Shown one piece after another: positions 25,088 to 34,835 of a DNA stretch of 64,000 nucleotides; the first letter of the stretch is position 1; each line of letters opens with the position of its first letter. The translations under genes were made by a program, and so were the position numbers. Source of the DNA: Geomonas anaerohicana (GTDB taxonomy: Bacteria > Desulfobacterota > Desulfuromonadia > Geobacterales > Geobacteraceae); assembly GCF_016458305.1 (NCBI RefSeq), contig NZ_JAEMHL010000008.1, positions 62,001 to 126,000 on the forward strand. Reading direction: 5' to 3'. A model generated the notes under the pieces. It was not told the DNA's origin and did not search any database. It saw only the letters and a list, made by a program, of their open reading frames with translations.

Positions 25088-26965
25088 TTGACAGGTAAAT
25101 CCCTCCGCAAACTTTTGCTCGCCTCGCTGCTGCTCCTGATCCCGCTGGCCCCGTATAGCGCCAGGGGCGAGGAGGGGGACGAGGTGACCCGCTCGCTGGG
25201 CCTGTCCGAGGACCAGCCCGACGCCGTCTCGCACCTGCCCCGCCCCGCATCCCTCATCGCCGAAAACGTCACCGTCGTCACCGCCGAAGAGATCGCCCGC
25301 CTGAACGCCCACACCGTGGCCGACGTGCTGCAGACCGTCCCGGGCGTGCAGCTGGACCTGTTGCAGACCCCCGGCAGCATCATGCTCTACGACATCCTCG
25401 GCTCACCGAACCGGCACATCCTGGTACAGATCGACGGGGTGCCGCAGAACTTCGTCTCCGCGGAGAACCTGGCCCATGTGGGCATGATCCCGGTCCAGAT
25501 GGTCGAGCGCATCGAGGTGATCAAGGGTGCGGCCTCGGCGGCCTGGGGCTCGGCCCTTGGGGGCGTGATCAACATCGTGACCAAGTCGCCGGTGACCGAC
25601 CGGGGCGCCGCCGGCCTCGCCTCCGCCTCCATCGGCAAGAAATCGACCAGCGACCTGAGGGGCGAAGTAAGCGGCACCCGCGACGGTTTCGGCTATTACC
25701 TGACCGGAGGGACCATCCGCTCCGACGGGCTTCTCCCCGGCAACAACGTCGACTTCAGCCACGGCTTCGGCAAGATCACCTACGACTTCGCAGGAGGCGC
25801 CAGGGCCACCCTGGGGCTCGACGCCCGCTACGCCGACACCGGGACCATGGCCTCGACGCGCTATGACATGGCCCAGACCGGCACCACCCATTACCTGAAC
25901 AGCTACCTCACCCTGCAGGTGCCGCTGGCCGAGCGCGCCAGCCTCGACCTCACCGCCCGCGGCGGCGTGCGCGACACGGCGGACCGCCGCGGCCTGCTCT
26001 CCCAGCCCCTCATATTCTTCAACGCCCACGCGCGCGAAGTGCACCAGGGGTACAGCGCCGCCCTCAACCTGGGGGACGCCCAGCAGGGGGTGATCACCGG
26101 CCTCGAGTTCGAGAGGATCGGGGTGAGCCAGGCCGAACTGGTGCAGCACAGGCCCGGCAGCGACGCCGACCTCACCCTTACCCGTTACTCCGCCTACGCC
26201 AACGGCACCTTCACCGTCGGCCGGCTCTCGCTGCTCCCCGGCGTGCGCGTCGACCACCTGAACCTGCTCGACGACCCGCTCAGCGCCACCCTGGGCGCCA
26301 CCGTGCGCCTGGGCGAGGGCACCCTCATGCGCGGCTATGCCGCGCGCGGCTACAGCCTCCCCCTGATCAGCTTCTACGGCTCGACCAACGGCGAGGTGCA
26401 GCACGAGTTGCAGCAGGTGACCACGGTGCAGTGGGGGATGGAGAGCAGCGCGGTCCCCTACCTCTGGCTCAAGGGGATGCTGTTTCACAACAACGTCTGG
26501 AACGTCCAGGAGTACGACTACCAGGCGGGCGTGATGCGCAAGCAGCGCCAGCGCCGCCACGGCGTCGACCTCGAGCTGCGCACCTCCCCCTGGCACGGCT
26601 TCGCGCTTACCGGCGCCTACACCTTCACCGATGCCAGAAACAGCAGCACCGGAGCGGAACTGGACGGCAGCCTGACCGGCCCGCGCCACGCCTTCAAGGG
26701 ATCGCTCAGCTACGACAACGCCCCGGCCGGCCTCACCTGCGTTTTGACCGGCAACTACGCCGACTGGAACCTCGACACCCCCGGCGCGCACCCGGTGGCG
26801 ACGCTTTTCGACCTGCATGTGAACCAGAAGCTGTTGCCGTCCCATGACAACTCGCCGGAACTGTTCTTCTCGCTGCGCAACATCTTCGACGCCAAGCTGT
26901 ACCAGTACGACTTCCACCAGGCTGCGCCGCGCTGGTTCGAAATCGGGGGGAGGTTCCGCTTCTGA
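25088..26965 (+). CDS. TonB-dependent outer-membrane receptor
   Basis: About 625 residues from TTG 25088 (AGGA upstream); TTG 25025 is an alternative with 21 more residues. Signal peptide GKSLRKLLLASLLLLIPLAPYSARG. The plug domain (PASLIAENVTVVTAEEIARL, ADVLQTVPGVQL, RIEVIKGAASAAWGSALGGVINIVTK) is typical of TonB receptors; the barrel follows and ends in FEIGGRFRF with terminal Phe. No clear TonB box was picked out. Followed by an ABC-type binding protein gene with a 1-base overlap, so probably one operon for uptake of a small ligand. Ligand not identifiable from sequence. Confidence 0.9.
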   Translation: MTGKSLRKLLLASLLLLIPLAPYSARGEEGDEVTRSLGLSEDQPDAVSHLPRPASLIAENVTVVTAEEIARLNAHTVADVLQTVPGVQLDLLQTPGSIMLYDILGSPNRHILVQIDGVPQNFVSAENLAHVGMIPVQMVERIEVIKGAASAAWGSALGGVINIVTKSPVTDRGAAGLASASIGKKSTSDLRGEVSGTRDGFGYYLTGGTIRSDGLLPGNNVDFSHGFGKITYDFAGGARATLGLDARYADTGTMASTRYDMAQTGTTHYLNSYLTLQVPLAERASLDLTARGGVRDTADRRGLLSQPLIFFNAHAREVHQGYSAALNLGDAQQGVITGLEFERIGVSQAELVQHRPGSDADLTLTRYSAYANGTFTVGRLSLLPGVRVDHLNLLDDPLSATLGATVRLGEGTLMRGYAARGYSLPLISFYGSTNGEVQHELQQVTTVQWGMESSAVPYLWLKGMLFHNNVWNVQEYDYQAGVMRKQRQRRHGVDLELRTSPWHGFALTGAYTFTDARNSSTGAELDGSLTGPRHAFKGSLSYDNAPAGLTCVLTGNYADWNLDTPGAHPVATLFDLHVNQKLLPSHDNSPELFFSLRNIFDAKLYQYDFHQAAPRWFEIGGRFRF

Positions 26966-27828
26966 TGCGCCCCCTCACCCTCTGCATACTGCTGCTCCTG
27001 GCATCGGTCATGGCCGCCCCGGCACTCGCCTCGGACCTCCTGATCCTGCAGTCCAGCCGCAGCCCGGTTTACTCCGAGGCCCTGCGCGGCTTCCGCGCCG
27101 CGGCGAAAAGCAACGAGCAGCCCCTGGTGCTCTCCGACTACGCCGAGGTGGACGTACAGCGCCTGGTCCGGGAGGAGCGCCCGAGGCTGGTGGTCGCCGT
27201 CGGCGACAAGGCCTTGACCGCCTGCCGCAAGATCCGGGAGGTGCCGGTGGTCTCCATGCTCGCCCTCTCCCTGTCGCAAAAGTCCCAGCTCGACCATGTG
27301 GGCGGGGTGACCATGATCGCGCCCCCCGAGCGCTACCTGGAACTGTTCGGCCAGCTCGGCGTGAAGCGGGTCGGGGTCCTTTACGACCCGAAGCTGTCGG
27401 GGCTCTATCTGAGACGGGCCGGCGCCGATGCGGCGGACTACGGGGTCAGCCTGAACATGGAGCCGGTGCGCAACTCGCGCGACCTGCAGGGAAAACTGGA
27501 GAAGCTCAAGGGGGAGGTGGACCTGCTGTGGCTGCTCCCGGACAGCACCGTGGTCACCACGGTCAACATGGAGGCGCTGCTCCTCTTCTCCATGACCGAA
27601 GGGATCCCTGCCGTCACCTTCACCAGCCAGTACCTGAAAAACGGCGCCGCGGCATCGCTGGACATCGACCCCCATGACATCGGGGTGCAGGCGGGCGAGT
27701 TGACCCTCTCCCTGTTGAGAAGCGGGGTCTACCACAAGGTCCCCGTGCTGGAGCCGCGCAAGGTCCGGCTCCAGGTGAACGAGAGCGTGCTGCGCAAGCT
27801 GCGCCTGAAGATGCCGGAAGGGCGGTAG
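26965..27828 (+). CDS. ABC-transporter substrate-binding-like periplasmic protein
   Basis: 287 residues; ATG overlaps the stop of the TonB receptor (TGATG). Signal peptide to ALAS (about 23). The rest resembles the ABC_sub_bind family (periplasmic binding fold): ARPRLVVAVGDKAL, GVTMIAPPERYLELFGQLGVKRVGVLYDP, DLLWLLPDSTVV, IPAVTFTSQYLKNGAAASLDIDPHDIGVQAGELTL. No permease or ATPase gene is nearby. In such orphan settings these proteins may present a ligand to a sensor kinase, here the divergent one at 22366; that is inference. Confidence 0.85.
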   Translation: MRPLTLCILLLLASVMAAPALASDLLILQSSRSPVYSEALRGFRAAAKSNEQPLVLSDYAEVDVQRLVREERPRLVVAVGDKALTACRKIREVPVVSMLALSLSQKSQLDHVGGVTMIAPPERYLELFGQLGVKRVGVLYDPKLSGLYLRRAGADAADYGVSLNMEPVRNSRDLQGKLEKLKGEVDLLWLLPDSTVVTTVNMEALLLFSMTEGIPAVTFTSQYLKNGAAASLDIDPHDIGVQAGELTLSLLRSGVYHKVPVLEPRKVRLQVNESVLRKLRLKMPEGR

Positions 27829-27921
27829 CAGAAGGGGCTTAAGGGACAGGCACCTGGCGGAGCCAGTCCCCTCCCGCGGTGCGGGGCTTTGAGGCGCAGA
27901 GGATCGCCCATGGGGCCAAAC

Positions 27922-27964
27922 AAAAAGAGGCCAGCCGTTTTACCGGCTGGCCTCTTCTTTTTTT
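27922..27964. terminator. Bidirectional terminator between binding protein and alanine dehydrogenase
   Basis: AAAAAGAGGCCAGCCG and CGGCTGGCCTCTTCTTTTTTT form an 11-bp stem with A- and T-runs on both sides, between convergent genes. Confidence 0.9.
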
Positions 27965-27985
27965 ACTGCTGCGTTGCCGCTCCGT

Positions 27986-29101
<1,116 letters not shown>

Positions 29102-29264
29102 CTTCGTTTCCTTTCCTTTTTGGTCGGCTGGAAGCCGGTTGAGCCGCCGCGGCCGGAGTTTCAACACCTGTAGCTAGCATACCAAAAAAGGTCCGGTTTT
29201 TTCTTGCGAATCACGGGCAAAGAGGATATTTTTTCGCAGAAGATTTCAAAATAAAGGAGCATCG

Positions 29265-29738
29265 ATGAAGGATATTGCGCCAGGAGCCGTAGACAAGATT
29301 GATCGGGCCATTCTCAACGAGCTGCAGAAGGACGGCAGGCTCTCCAACGTGCAGCTCGCCGAACTGGTCGGCCTCTCCGAATCCGCCTGCCTGCGCCGGG
29401 TGCGCCTTTTGGAGCAAAACGGCATCATCGACCGCTACGTGATGCTGGTGGACCAGGGGGCGATCGGCAAGCCGGGCAACGTCTTCGTGCGCGTCACCCT
29501 GGACGGGCAGCAGCGGGAGAAGCTGTCCAGCTTCGAGGAGGCGATCACGACCGTGCCCGAGGTGATGGAGTGCTACCTCATGTCCGGCGACGTCGACTAC
29601 CTGCTGCGGGTGATCGTCAAGGATACCGACGACTACCTGCGCCTGCACAACAAGCTGACCGGCCTTCCGGGTGTTTTGCGGGTGCAGTCCTCTTTCGCCC
29701 TGCGCACCGTGGTAAGCAGGACCTCGCTGCCGCTGTAG
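29265..29738 (+). CDS. Lrp/AsnC-family transcriptional regulator
   Basis: 157 residues; ATG after AAAGGAG. N-terminal helix-turn-helix (IDRAILNELQKDGRLSNVQLAELVGLSESACLRRVRLLEQNGII) followed by an alpha-beta ligand-binding domain (VPEVMECYLMSGDVDYLLRVIVKD, LPGVLRVQSSFALRTVV) typical of Lrp. Divergent from ald, so it most likely activates ald in response to alanine or another amino acid. In the shared spacer TTGCGAA and TTCGCA repeats face each other about 35 bases apart and may be its operator. Confidence 0.93.
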   Translation: MKDIAPGAVDKIDRAILNELQKDGRLSNVQLAELVGLSESACLRRVRLLEQNGIIDRYVMLVDQGAIGKPGNVFVRVTLDGQQREKLSSFEEAITTVPEVMECYLMSGDVDYLLRVIVKDTDDYLRLHNKLTGLPGVLRVQSSFALRTVVSRTSLPL

Positions 29739-30045
29739 CCCGCTCCTGGCGATTATTTTTCTGGAATGCAGGCGTTACCTTTTCGTAGCAGTTTTATAAA
29801 GATACTGTTACAACCGGCGTCGTTAACAGTTTGAATTTGAAAGAAACTTTCACAGCATGCGCGTTTGACTCACATTACCCAAGCGGCTTCTGTATTCGCT
29901 AACTTAAGGCAATGGCACCAGGGCTCGCCCGGCCCTTAATTCATACCATTTTTTGCTCATTGCTACGACCTCCGCTGACACTGCGCTGGCCCATCGACAG
30001 AAATTTCTTTTTCACATGTGGCTGACAGTTGCTGTTTTTTTCTTG
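29739..30045. other. Non-coding stretch before the tandem riboswitches
   Basis: AT-rich, no open frame of substance and no clear terminator for the Lrp gene. TAGCAGTTTTATAAAGATACTG and TTAACAGTTTGAATTTG stretches could hold promoter elements. Nothing else recognised. Confidence 0.3.
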
Positions 30046-30075
30046 TTGACCAATTTTGTCGTGATGAGATATATC
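30046..30075 (+). promoter_or_regulatory. Sigma70-like promoter for the riboswitch transcript
   Basis: TTGACC (30046-30051) and TATATC (30070-30075) with an 18-base spacer (or ATATAT with 17), about 25 bases upstream of the first aptamer. Confidence 0.5.
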
Positions 30076-30100
30076 GGATTCAGCATCTATAAAAATTGTG

Positions 30101-30212
30101 GTACACGATAATACTAAACCACCCGCGAGGGTGGGACGGAAAGCCTAAGGGTCTCACCGAGACAGCCGGGTCGCCGAAATATCACTCACGATACTCGCGC
30201 CCGGCTTTTTTT
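30101..30212 (+). ncRNA. GEMM-I riboswitch, copy 1 (predicted 3',3'-cGAMP type), with terminator
   Basis: The aptamer shows the GEMM-I core: ACTAAACCACCCGCGAGGGTGG, GGACGGAAAGCCTA, GGTCTCACCGAGACAGCCGGGTCGCCGAA. By alignment to the V. cholerae Vc2 aptamer from memory, position 20 is A rather than G, as in Geobacter GEMM-Ib riboswitches that prefer cGAMP. The aptamer's AGCCGGG (30164-30170) can instead pair with CCCGGCT (30200-30206) followed by seven T, making a terminator. Ligand binding should therefore prevent termination and switch expression on. That logic is inferred from known Geobacter examples. Confidence 0.9.
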
Positions 30213-30263
30213 GCGCGCGTCTTCGGGAGGATTTCCTTGCCCTAACGCCCACGCACCACATAT

Positions 30264-30281
30264 CCGCAGCGTCCCCTGCGG
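30264..30281 (+). other. Hairpin between the two riboswitches
   Basis: CCGCAG and CTGCGG around a short loop in the 85-base spacer between copy 1 and copy 2. No T-run. Possibly a spacer fold; function unknown. Confidence 0.3.
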
Positions 30282-30296
30282 AGCCAAATCAACCGA

Positions 30297-30406
30297 TACA
30301 CGACAATACTAAACCACCCGCGAGGGTGGGACGGAAAGCCTACAGGGTCTCACCGAGACAGCCGGGTCGCCGAAATATCTTTACGATGTTCGCGCCCGGC
30401 TTTTTT
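30297..30406 (+). ncRNA. GEMM-I riboswitch, copy 2 (predicted 3',3'-cGAMP type), with terminator
   Basis: Nearly identical to copy 1, with a period of 195 bases: the same AATACTAAACCACCCGCG, GGACGGAAAGCCTA-C-AGGGTCTCACC and GCCGGGTCGCCGAAATATC elements, differing mainly in one inserted base and in the expression platform. GCCGGG (30361-30366) can pair with CCCGGC (30395-30400) before TTTTTT. The dihaem gene starts 200 bases downstream. Two complete switches in series would need both to be bound for full-length mRNA. Confidence 0.9.
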
Positions 30407-30603
30407 CGTGCCCGAACCAAACCTGTACCATCGCAGTCGCAGTCCTTATGCTTCCGGAGTTACAGCCTGAGCCCACGCCACCTGGTAGCGGCAGGCAATG
30501 CCAAAGGAGGAGATACACACTCCGGATGTCCCGAAGCTGTATGAGGAAAAACCGCAGCATCTCAAACAAACACAAAAGGTTTCTTACAACCAAAGGAGAA
30601 AGC

Positions 30604-32883
30604 ATGACTCAAAAGAATCAAGGAAGGTTACTGGTGTTGTTTGTCTTCGCACTGTCCCTGCTGTCCTTTCAGCTCTGGCGCAACGAGGCGCAGGCACAGT
30701 CGTCCTACTATACCACCATGGGGTGCGTGAACTGCCACACCGCGACCTCCACCTGCAACGGCTGTCACGCCCACGGCACCCATGCCACCAGCACCAAGAA
30801 CACCATCAACGTGGCCGGGGCCACCGACAAGACCTCCTACGCCCCCGGTGACACCGTGTCCGTCACCATCACCGGCGGCTACCGCACCGGCTGGGTCCGT
30901 GCCGTACTGCTCGACCAGAACGGCGCCCAGGTGGCCATCTCCAACGGCGCCGCCAGCGGCATGGGGAGCTCGACCACCCTCCCCGCCATCCTGACCGCGC
31001 CGGCACCGGCCGCCGCCGGCACCTACACCTGGCAGGTGGGGTGGTACGGCAACCAGTACGACACATCCTCCGCGGCCTTCGGCGCCGGCTGGACCCCCGA
31101 CCCCAACAACCCCAACCACGGCTACCAGTACGTCAGCACCAACTCCTTCACCGTTGCCGCGGCTCCCGCCGCCGACACCACCGCGCCCGTCGTGGGCAGC
31201 TTCACCCTGCCGGCCACCGCCACCACCCTGACCGTGCCGGTTAGCGCCTTCACCGCCACCGACAACGTCGCCGTCACCGACTACCTGATCACCACCAGCT
31301 CGGCGGCACCAGCCGCCTCCGCAGCAGGGTGGAGCGCCACCGCACCGGCCAGCGTCACCGCGGTGGCCGGGAGCAACACCTTCTACGCCTGGACCAAGGA
31401 TGCCGCCGGCAACGTCTCCGCCGCGAAGAGCGCGACCGTGACCGTCACCCTCCCCGACACCACCGCTCCGGTCGTGGGGAGCTTCACCCTGCCCGCCACT
31501 GCCACCACCCTGACCGTGCCGGTTAGCGCCTTCACCGCCACCGACAACGTCGCCGTCACCGGCTACCTGATCAGCACCAGCTCGGCGGCACCGGCCGCCT
31601 CCGCAGCAGGATGGAGCGCCACCGCACCGGCCAGCGTCACCGCCGTCGCCGGGAACAACACCTTCTACGCCTGGGCCAAGGACGCGGCAGGCAACGTCTC
31701 CGCCGCGCTGAGCGCGACCGTGACCGTCACCCTCCCCGACACCACCGCTCCGGTCGTCGGGACCTTCACCCTGCCGGCCACCGCCACCACCCTGACCGTG
31801 CCGGTTAGCGCCTTCACCGCCACCGACAACGTCGCCGTCACCGGCTACCTGATCAGCACCAGCTCCGCAGCACCGTCCGCAGGCGCCATGGGCTGGAGCA
31901 TGGCCCCCTCGGCAGTGGTGACCGCCGTCGAGGGTAGCAACACCTTCTACGCCTTCGCCAAGGACGCGGCAGGCAACGTATCGATCGGCAAGAGCGCGTC
32001 GGTCACCGTGACCATCCCCGCCCCGACCGCCGACACCACCAACCCGACCCTGGTCGTCTCGACCCTCGCGGACGGCTCCTACACCAACAAGGTGACCCTC
32101 AACATCAGCGGCAGCGCCACCGACGCCGGCGGGCTGCAGTCGCTCACCATCAACGGCCAGGCCGTCACCATCAACCCCGACGGCTCCTTCAGCGCCGCCG
32201 TCCCCCTGGTTACCGGCGCCAACGTGATCACCGTGGTGGCCGTGGACCAGGCCGGCAACGCCCAGAGCGACGCCCGCACCATCAACTTCGACCCGACTGC
32301 GCCGGTACTTGCCATCACCGCCCCCGGCGACAACAGCGACTCCGCCCAGTCCTACATCACCGTGACCGGGACCGTCGACGAAAGCTCCACCGTCACCGTG
32401 ACCGACAACAGCGGCAACCAGACCTCGGCCTCCATCAGCGGCAACACCTTCACTGCCACCGTCAACCTGGTGGCCGGCGTCAACACCATCACCATCACCG
32501 CGACCGACCTGGCCGGCAACGTCACCAGCGCCAAGCGCACCGTGACCTACACCCCGACCGGTGCCCTGACCATGGCAGTCACCTATCCGGCCCAGGACAT
32601 CACCACCAGCAAGAGCAGCATCGTCCTGACCGGCACCGTGGCCGACACGGTCGGCAAGGCCACCGTCCTGGTGAAGATGAGCGGCCGCACCTACAAGCCC
32701 AAGGTCGACAGCACCGGCGTCTTCAAGCAGCAGCTCAGGTTCCTGAAAAACGGCACCTACGCGATCACCGTAGTCGCCACCGACGCCGCCGGCAACAGCA
32801 GCACCGTCACCCGCAACGTCATCTACCGCAAGGCGACCCTCAGCGAGCTCAGGCTCAAGCGCAAGGAGCGCTACGACGACTAA
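30604..32883 (+). CDS. Secreted dihaem protein with Ig-like repeats, under tandem riboswitches
   Basis: 759 residues from ATG 30604 (AAAGGAG upstream). Signal peptide to EAQAQ (about 33), then two close haem sites, CVNCH and CNGCH, within 12 residues. The rest is beta-sandwich repeats: three almost identical 94-residue units (DTTAPVVGxFTLPATATT...KDAAGNVS), then about three divergent Ig-like modules of the bacterial adhesin kind (LNISGSATDAGGLQSLTINGQ, ITVTGTVDESSTVTV). The C terminus is basic (RLKRKERYDD). Probably a cell-surface or extracellular protein linking redox haems to adhesion. cGAMP-type riboswitches in Geobacter control extracellular electron transfer genes, which fits. Confidence 0.9.
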   Translation: MTQKNQGRLLVLFVFALSLLSFQLWRNEAQAQSSYYTTMGCVNCHTATSTCNGCHAHGTHATSTKNTINVAGATDKTSYAPGDTVSVTITGGYRTGWVRAVLLDQNGAQVAISNGAASGMGSSTTLPAILTAPAPAAAGTYTWQVGWYGNQYDTSSAAFGAGWTPDPNNPNHGYQYVSTNSFTVAAAPAADTTAPVVGSFTLPATATTLTVPVSAFTATDNVAVTDYLITTSSAAPAASAAGWSATAPASVTAVAGSNTFYAWTKDAAGNVSAAKSATVTVTLPDTTAPVVGSFTLPATATTLTVPVSAFTATDNVAVTGYLISTSSAAPAASAAGWSATAPASVTAVAGNNTFYAWAKDAAGNVSAALSATVTVTLPDTTAPVVGTFTLPATATTLTVPVSAFTATDNVAVTGYLISTSSAAPSAGAMGWSMAPSAVVTAVEGSNTFYAFAKDAAGNVSIGKSASVTVTIPAPTADTTNPTLVVSTLADGSYTNKVTLNISGSATDAGGLQSLTINGQAVTINPDGSFSAAVPLVTGANVITVVAVDQAGNAQSDARTINFDPTAPVLAITAPGDNSDSAQSYITVTGTVDESSTVTVTDNSGNQTSASISGNTFTATVNLVAGVNTITITATDLAGNVTSAKRTVTYTPTGALTMAVTYPAQDITTSKSSIVLTGTVADTVGKATVLVKMSGRTYKPKVDSTGVFKQQLRFLKNGTYAITVVATDAAGNSSTVTRNVIYRKATLSELRLKRKERYDD
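31174..32028 (+). repeat. Three tandem 282-bp repeats inside the Ig-like protein gene
   Basis: Units start at 31174, 31456 and 31738 (GACACCACCGCNCCNGTCGT) and are nearly identical at DNA level, including silent positions; the third diverges in its second half and is slightly longer. This points to recent duplication or gene conversion. Confidence 0.9.
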
Positions 32884-32904
32884 CCCGGGCCGCCGCCCGG
32901 CATG

Positions 32905-32934
32905 AAAAAAGGCCGCCTCCGCCAGGAGGTGGCC
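32905..32934 (-). terminator. Terminator of the chemoreceptor gene
   Basis: Minus strand GGCCACCTCC and GGAGGCGGCC stem, then TTTTTT. It lies 52 bases past the stop codon at 32986. A related sequence block recurs near 38484. Confidence 0.75.
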
Positions 32935-32940
32935 CACTCG

Positions 32941-32976
32941 ACCCCGCCTCTCTCTCAGAGTCGGGGTTTTTTCTTT
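32941..32976 (+). terminator. Terminator of the Ig-like protein gene
   Basis: ACCCCG and CGGGGT enclose CTCT/AGAG, followed by TTTTTTCTTTT. It overlaps back to back with the chemoreceptor terminator. Confidence 0.8.
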
Positions 32977-32985
32977 TGGCGCTAT

Positions 32986-34605
32986 CTACAACTTGAACTG
33001 GTGCACCAGACGCTGCAGTTCTACCGAGTTGCCGCTCAACATGGAAGCGGCGCCGGCACACTCCTGGGCGCCCCGTGCCGTCTGTTGCACGACGGCGGTG
33101 ATCTGCATGATGTTGCTGGAAATCTCCCCCGTGGTGGCGGTCTGCTCTTCTGCGGCGGTGGCCACCTGGTTGATCTGCATCCGTACCTCGTTGATCTGGC
33201 TCAGGATGTCCTGCAGGGCGGCTCCCGACTTGGCGGCCTCCTCGGTGCCGGTCTCCACCTGCTGCACCCCCTCCACCATGGCCGACACGGCTCCCTTGGT
33301 TTCCGACTGGATCCCCTTGATCATCTCGCCGATTTCCCGGGTCGCCCTGGTGGTCCGTTCCGCCAGTGCCCGCACCTCGTCGGCCACCACCGCGAAGCCC
33401 CGCCCCTGCTCACCGGCCCGGGCCGCCTCGATGGCGGCATTGAGCGCCAGGAGGTTGGTCTGGTCGGCAATGTCCTCGATGGTTCCGATGATGGCGCCGA
33501 TCTGATCGCTGCGCTCCCCGAGGCTCTCCACCGTGCGCGCCGAGGCCTGCACCTTCTCGGCAATCTGATTCATCACGGCGACGGTCCGCTCCACGACGAC
33601 CGCGCCGTTTTCCGCGGTGACAGACGCGTGCTTCGCCCCTGCTGCCGCCATCTGGCAGCTCTGCGCGATATCGGCGGAGGTCGCCGACATTTCTTCGCCG
33701 GCGGTCGCCACGGTGCCGGCCTGGGCGGCAACCTCCTCCGCCCCGGTGGCGATCTGCTCCGACGTCGCCTGTAATTGGCTGGAAGCGGAAGCGACCTGGT
33801 TCGACGTTTCTGCCACCCGCCCCAGGATGCCGCGCAGGTTCTCGGTCATGGACTTGAAGGCATCGGCCAACTCACCCACCTCGTCACCGGAGGCGTTATC
33901 GATGCTCACCAGCAGGTCGCCATCCGATACCTGTTGTGCCTTGCCCACCAACACCCGGAGCGGAACCGTGATGGAACGCGAAATCATCATGCCCAGCAGG
34001 AACGCGACGACAAAGCCGGCCACCGCAAGGCCGATCATGATCCTGCCGGCCCGGTCGGCCACGATCGTGTTGCTGTCGGAGATGCGCTGCCCCTCCTTCA
34101 CCATCACCTGCTCCAGGTTGTCTATCGCGTCCATCTCGTCGCGCACCGCCTTGTTGGCAGCCCCCTTGATGTACTCGGTCGCTTCCGCATCTTTATTTTC
34201 GCCGGCAAGGGCAACTATCTTGTCCACATGGGGCGTGAATGCCTTACGGGTCTCCAAAAAATGGGCGAATAACTTCTTCGTCTCCTCGGTGGGGAGAGCT
34301 TTCTGAAGTTCCAGGCACGCCTTGTCGATGTTGCCCCGGAACTCCTTGATCTTCGCGTCGTACTGCTGAATATCCTTCTGGTCCGTTGCCAGAACGATAT
34401 CTCGCAGATTCACCCGCAGTCTCTGAAAGTTGGTCGCGATGGTGCCGATCTCCCTGACCGGAGTCAGACCTTTCTGGTAAAGAAAGGTATCGGCGTCATT
34501 GATCTTGTGTATTTGTAAGTAACCAAACCCCCCTACCAGCAGCGAGATGAACGCTACCAGTAAAAAACCACCCGTGAGCTTGGTTCCAATGGACAACCTC
34601 GGCAT
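32986..34605 (-). CDS. Methyl-accepting chemotaxis protein
   Basis: 539 residues. Membrane segment 1 at about 10-30, a four-helix-bundle periplasmic sensor (about 35-185; [25 protein letters not shown]) typical of 4HB_MCP, membrane segment 2 ([20 protein letters not shown]), HAMP, then a long signalling coiled coil with the conserved hairpin tip [46 protein letters not shown]. It lacks a C-terminal CheR-binding pentapeptide. It signals to CheA/CheW; ligand unknown. Monocistronic. Confidence 0.95.
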   Translation of the reverse strand: MPRLSIGTKLTGGFLLVAFISLLVGGFGYLQIHKINDADTFLYQKGLTPVREIGTIATNFQRLRVNLRDIVLATDQKDIQQYDAKIKEFRGNIDKACLELQKALPTEETKKLFAHFLETRKAFTPHVDKIVALAGENKDAEATEYIKGAANKAVRDEMDAIDNLEQVMVKEGQRISDSNTIVADRAGRIMIGLAVAGFVVAFLLGMMISRSITVPLRVLVGKAQQVSDGDLLVSIDNASGDEVGELADAFKSMTENLRGILGRVAETSNQVASASSQLQATSEQIATGAEEVAAQAGTVATAGEEMSATSADIAQSCQMAAAGAKHASVTAENGAVVVERTVAVMNQIAEKVQASARTVESLGERSDQIGAIIGTIEDIADQTNLLALNAAIEAARAGEQGRGFAVVADEVRALAERTTRATREIGEMIKGIQSETKGAVSAMVEGVQQVETGTEEAAKSGAALQDILSQINEVRMQINQVATAAEEQTATTGEISSNIMQITAVVQQTARGAQECAGAASMLSGNSVELQRLVHQFKL

Positions 34606-34835
34606 GCCCTACCTCCCCTTTTTCCTGCCTGGCTTGAACTGCGCTGGAAGCTCTTGTCGGAACTTCGCGGCAAAACTTGAAACAATCAGTCCATTTTTTT
34701 GCAATAAAGGAGAGCCGAATGCGAAAACCAGTCTTCTGGGCAGGTTCGGGGACCAACAATCGGTTCAGCTGGTGCTCAGGGTGATGAGGTAGTCGACGCA
34801 TCACCCGCAGTAACTGACCCTTGCTGGGGCGGCCA

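Noticed and set aside
31174-32028. CRISPR-like repeats
   Set aside because: The 282-bp repeats are coding, contiguous and lack spacers. No CRISPR array was seen anywhere in the window.
30628-32937. 769-codon Gly-rich open frame on the minus strand
   Set aside because: Antisense to the Ig-like repeat protein; the Gly-Asp-Gly richness mirrors ACC/GCC-rich codons of the real gene.
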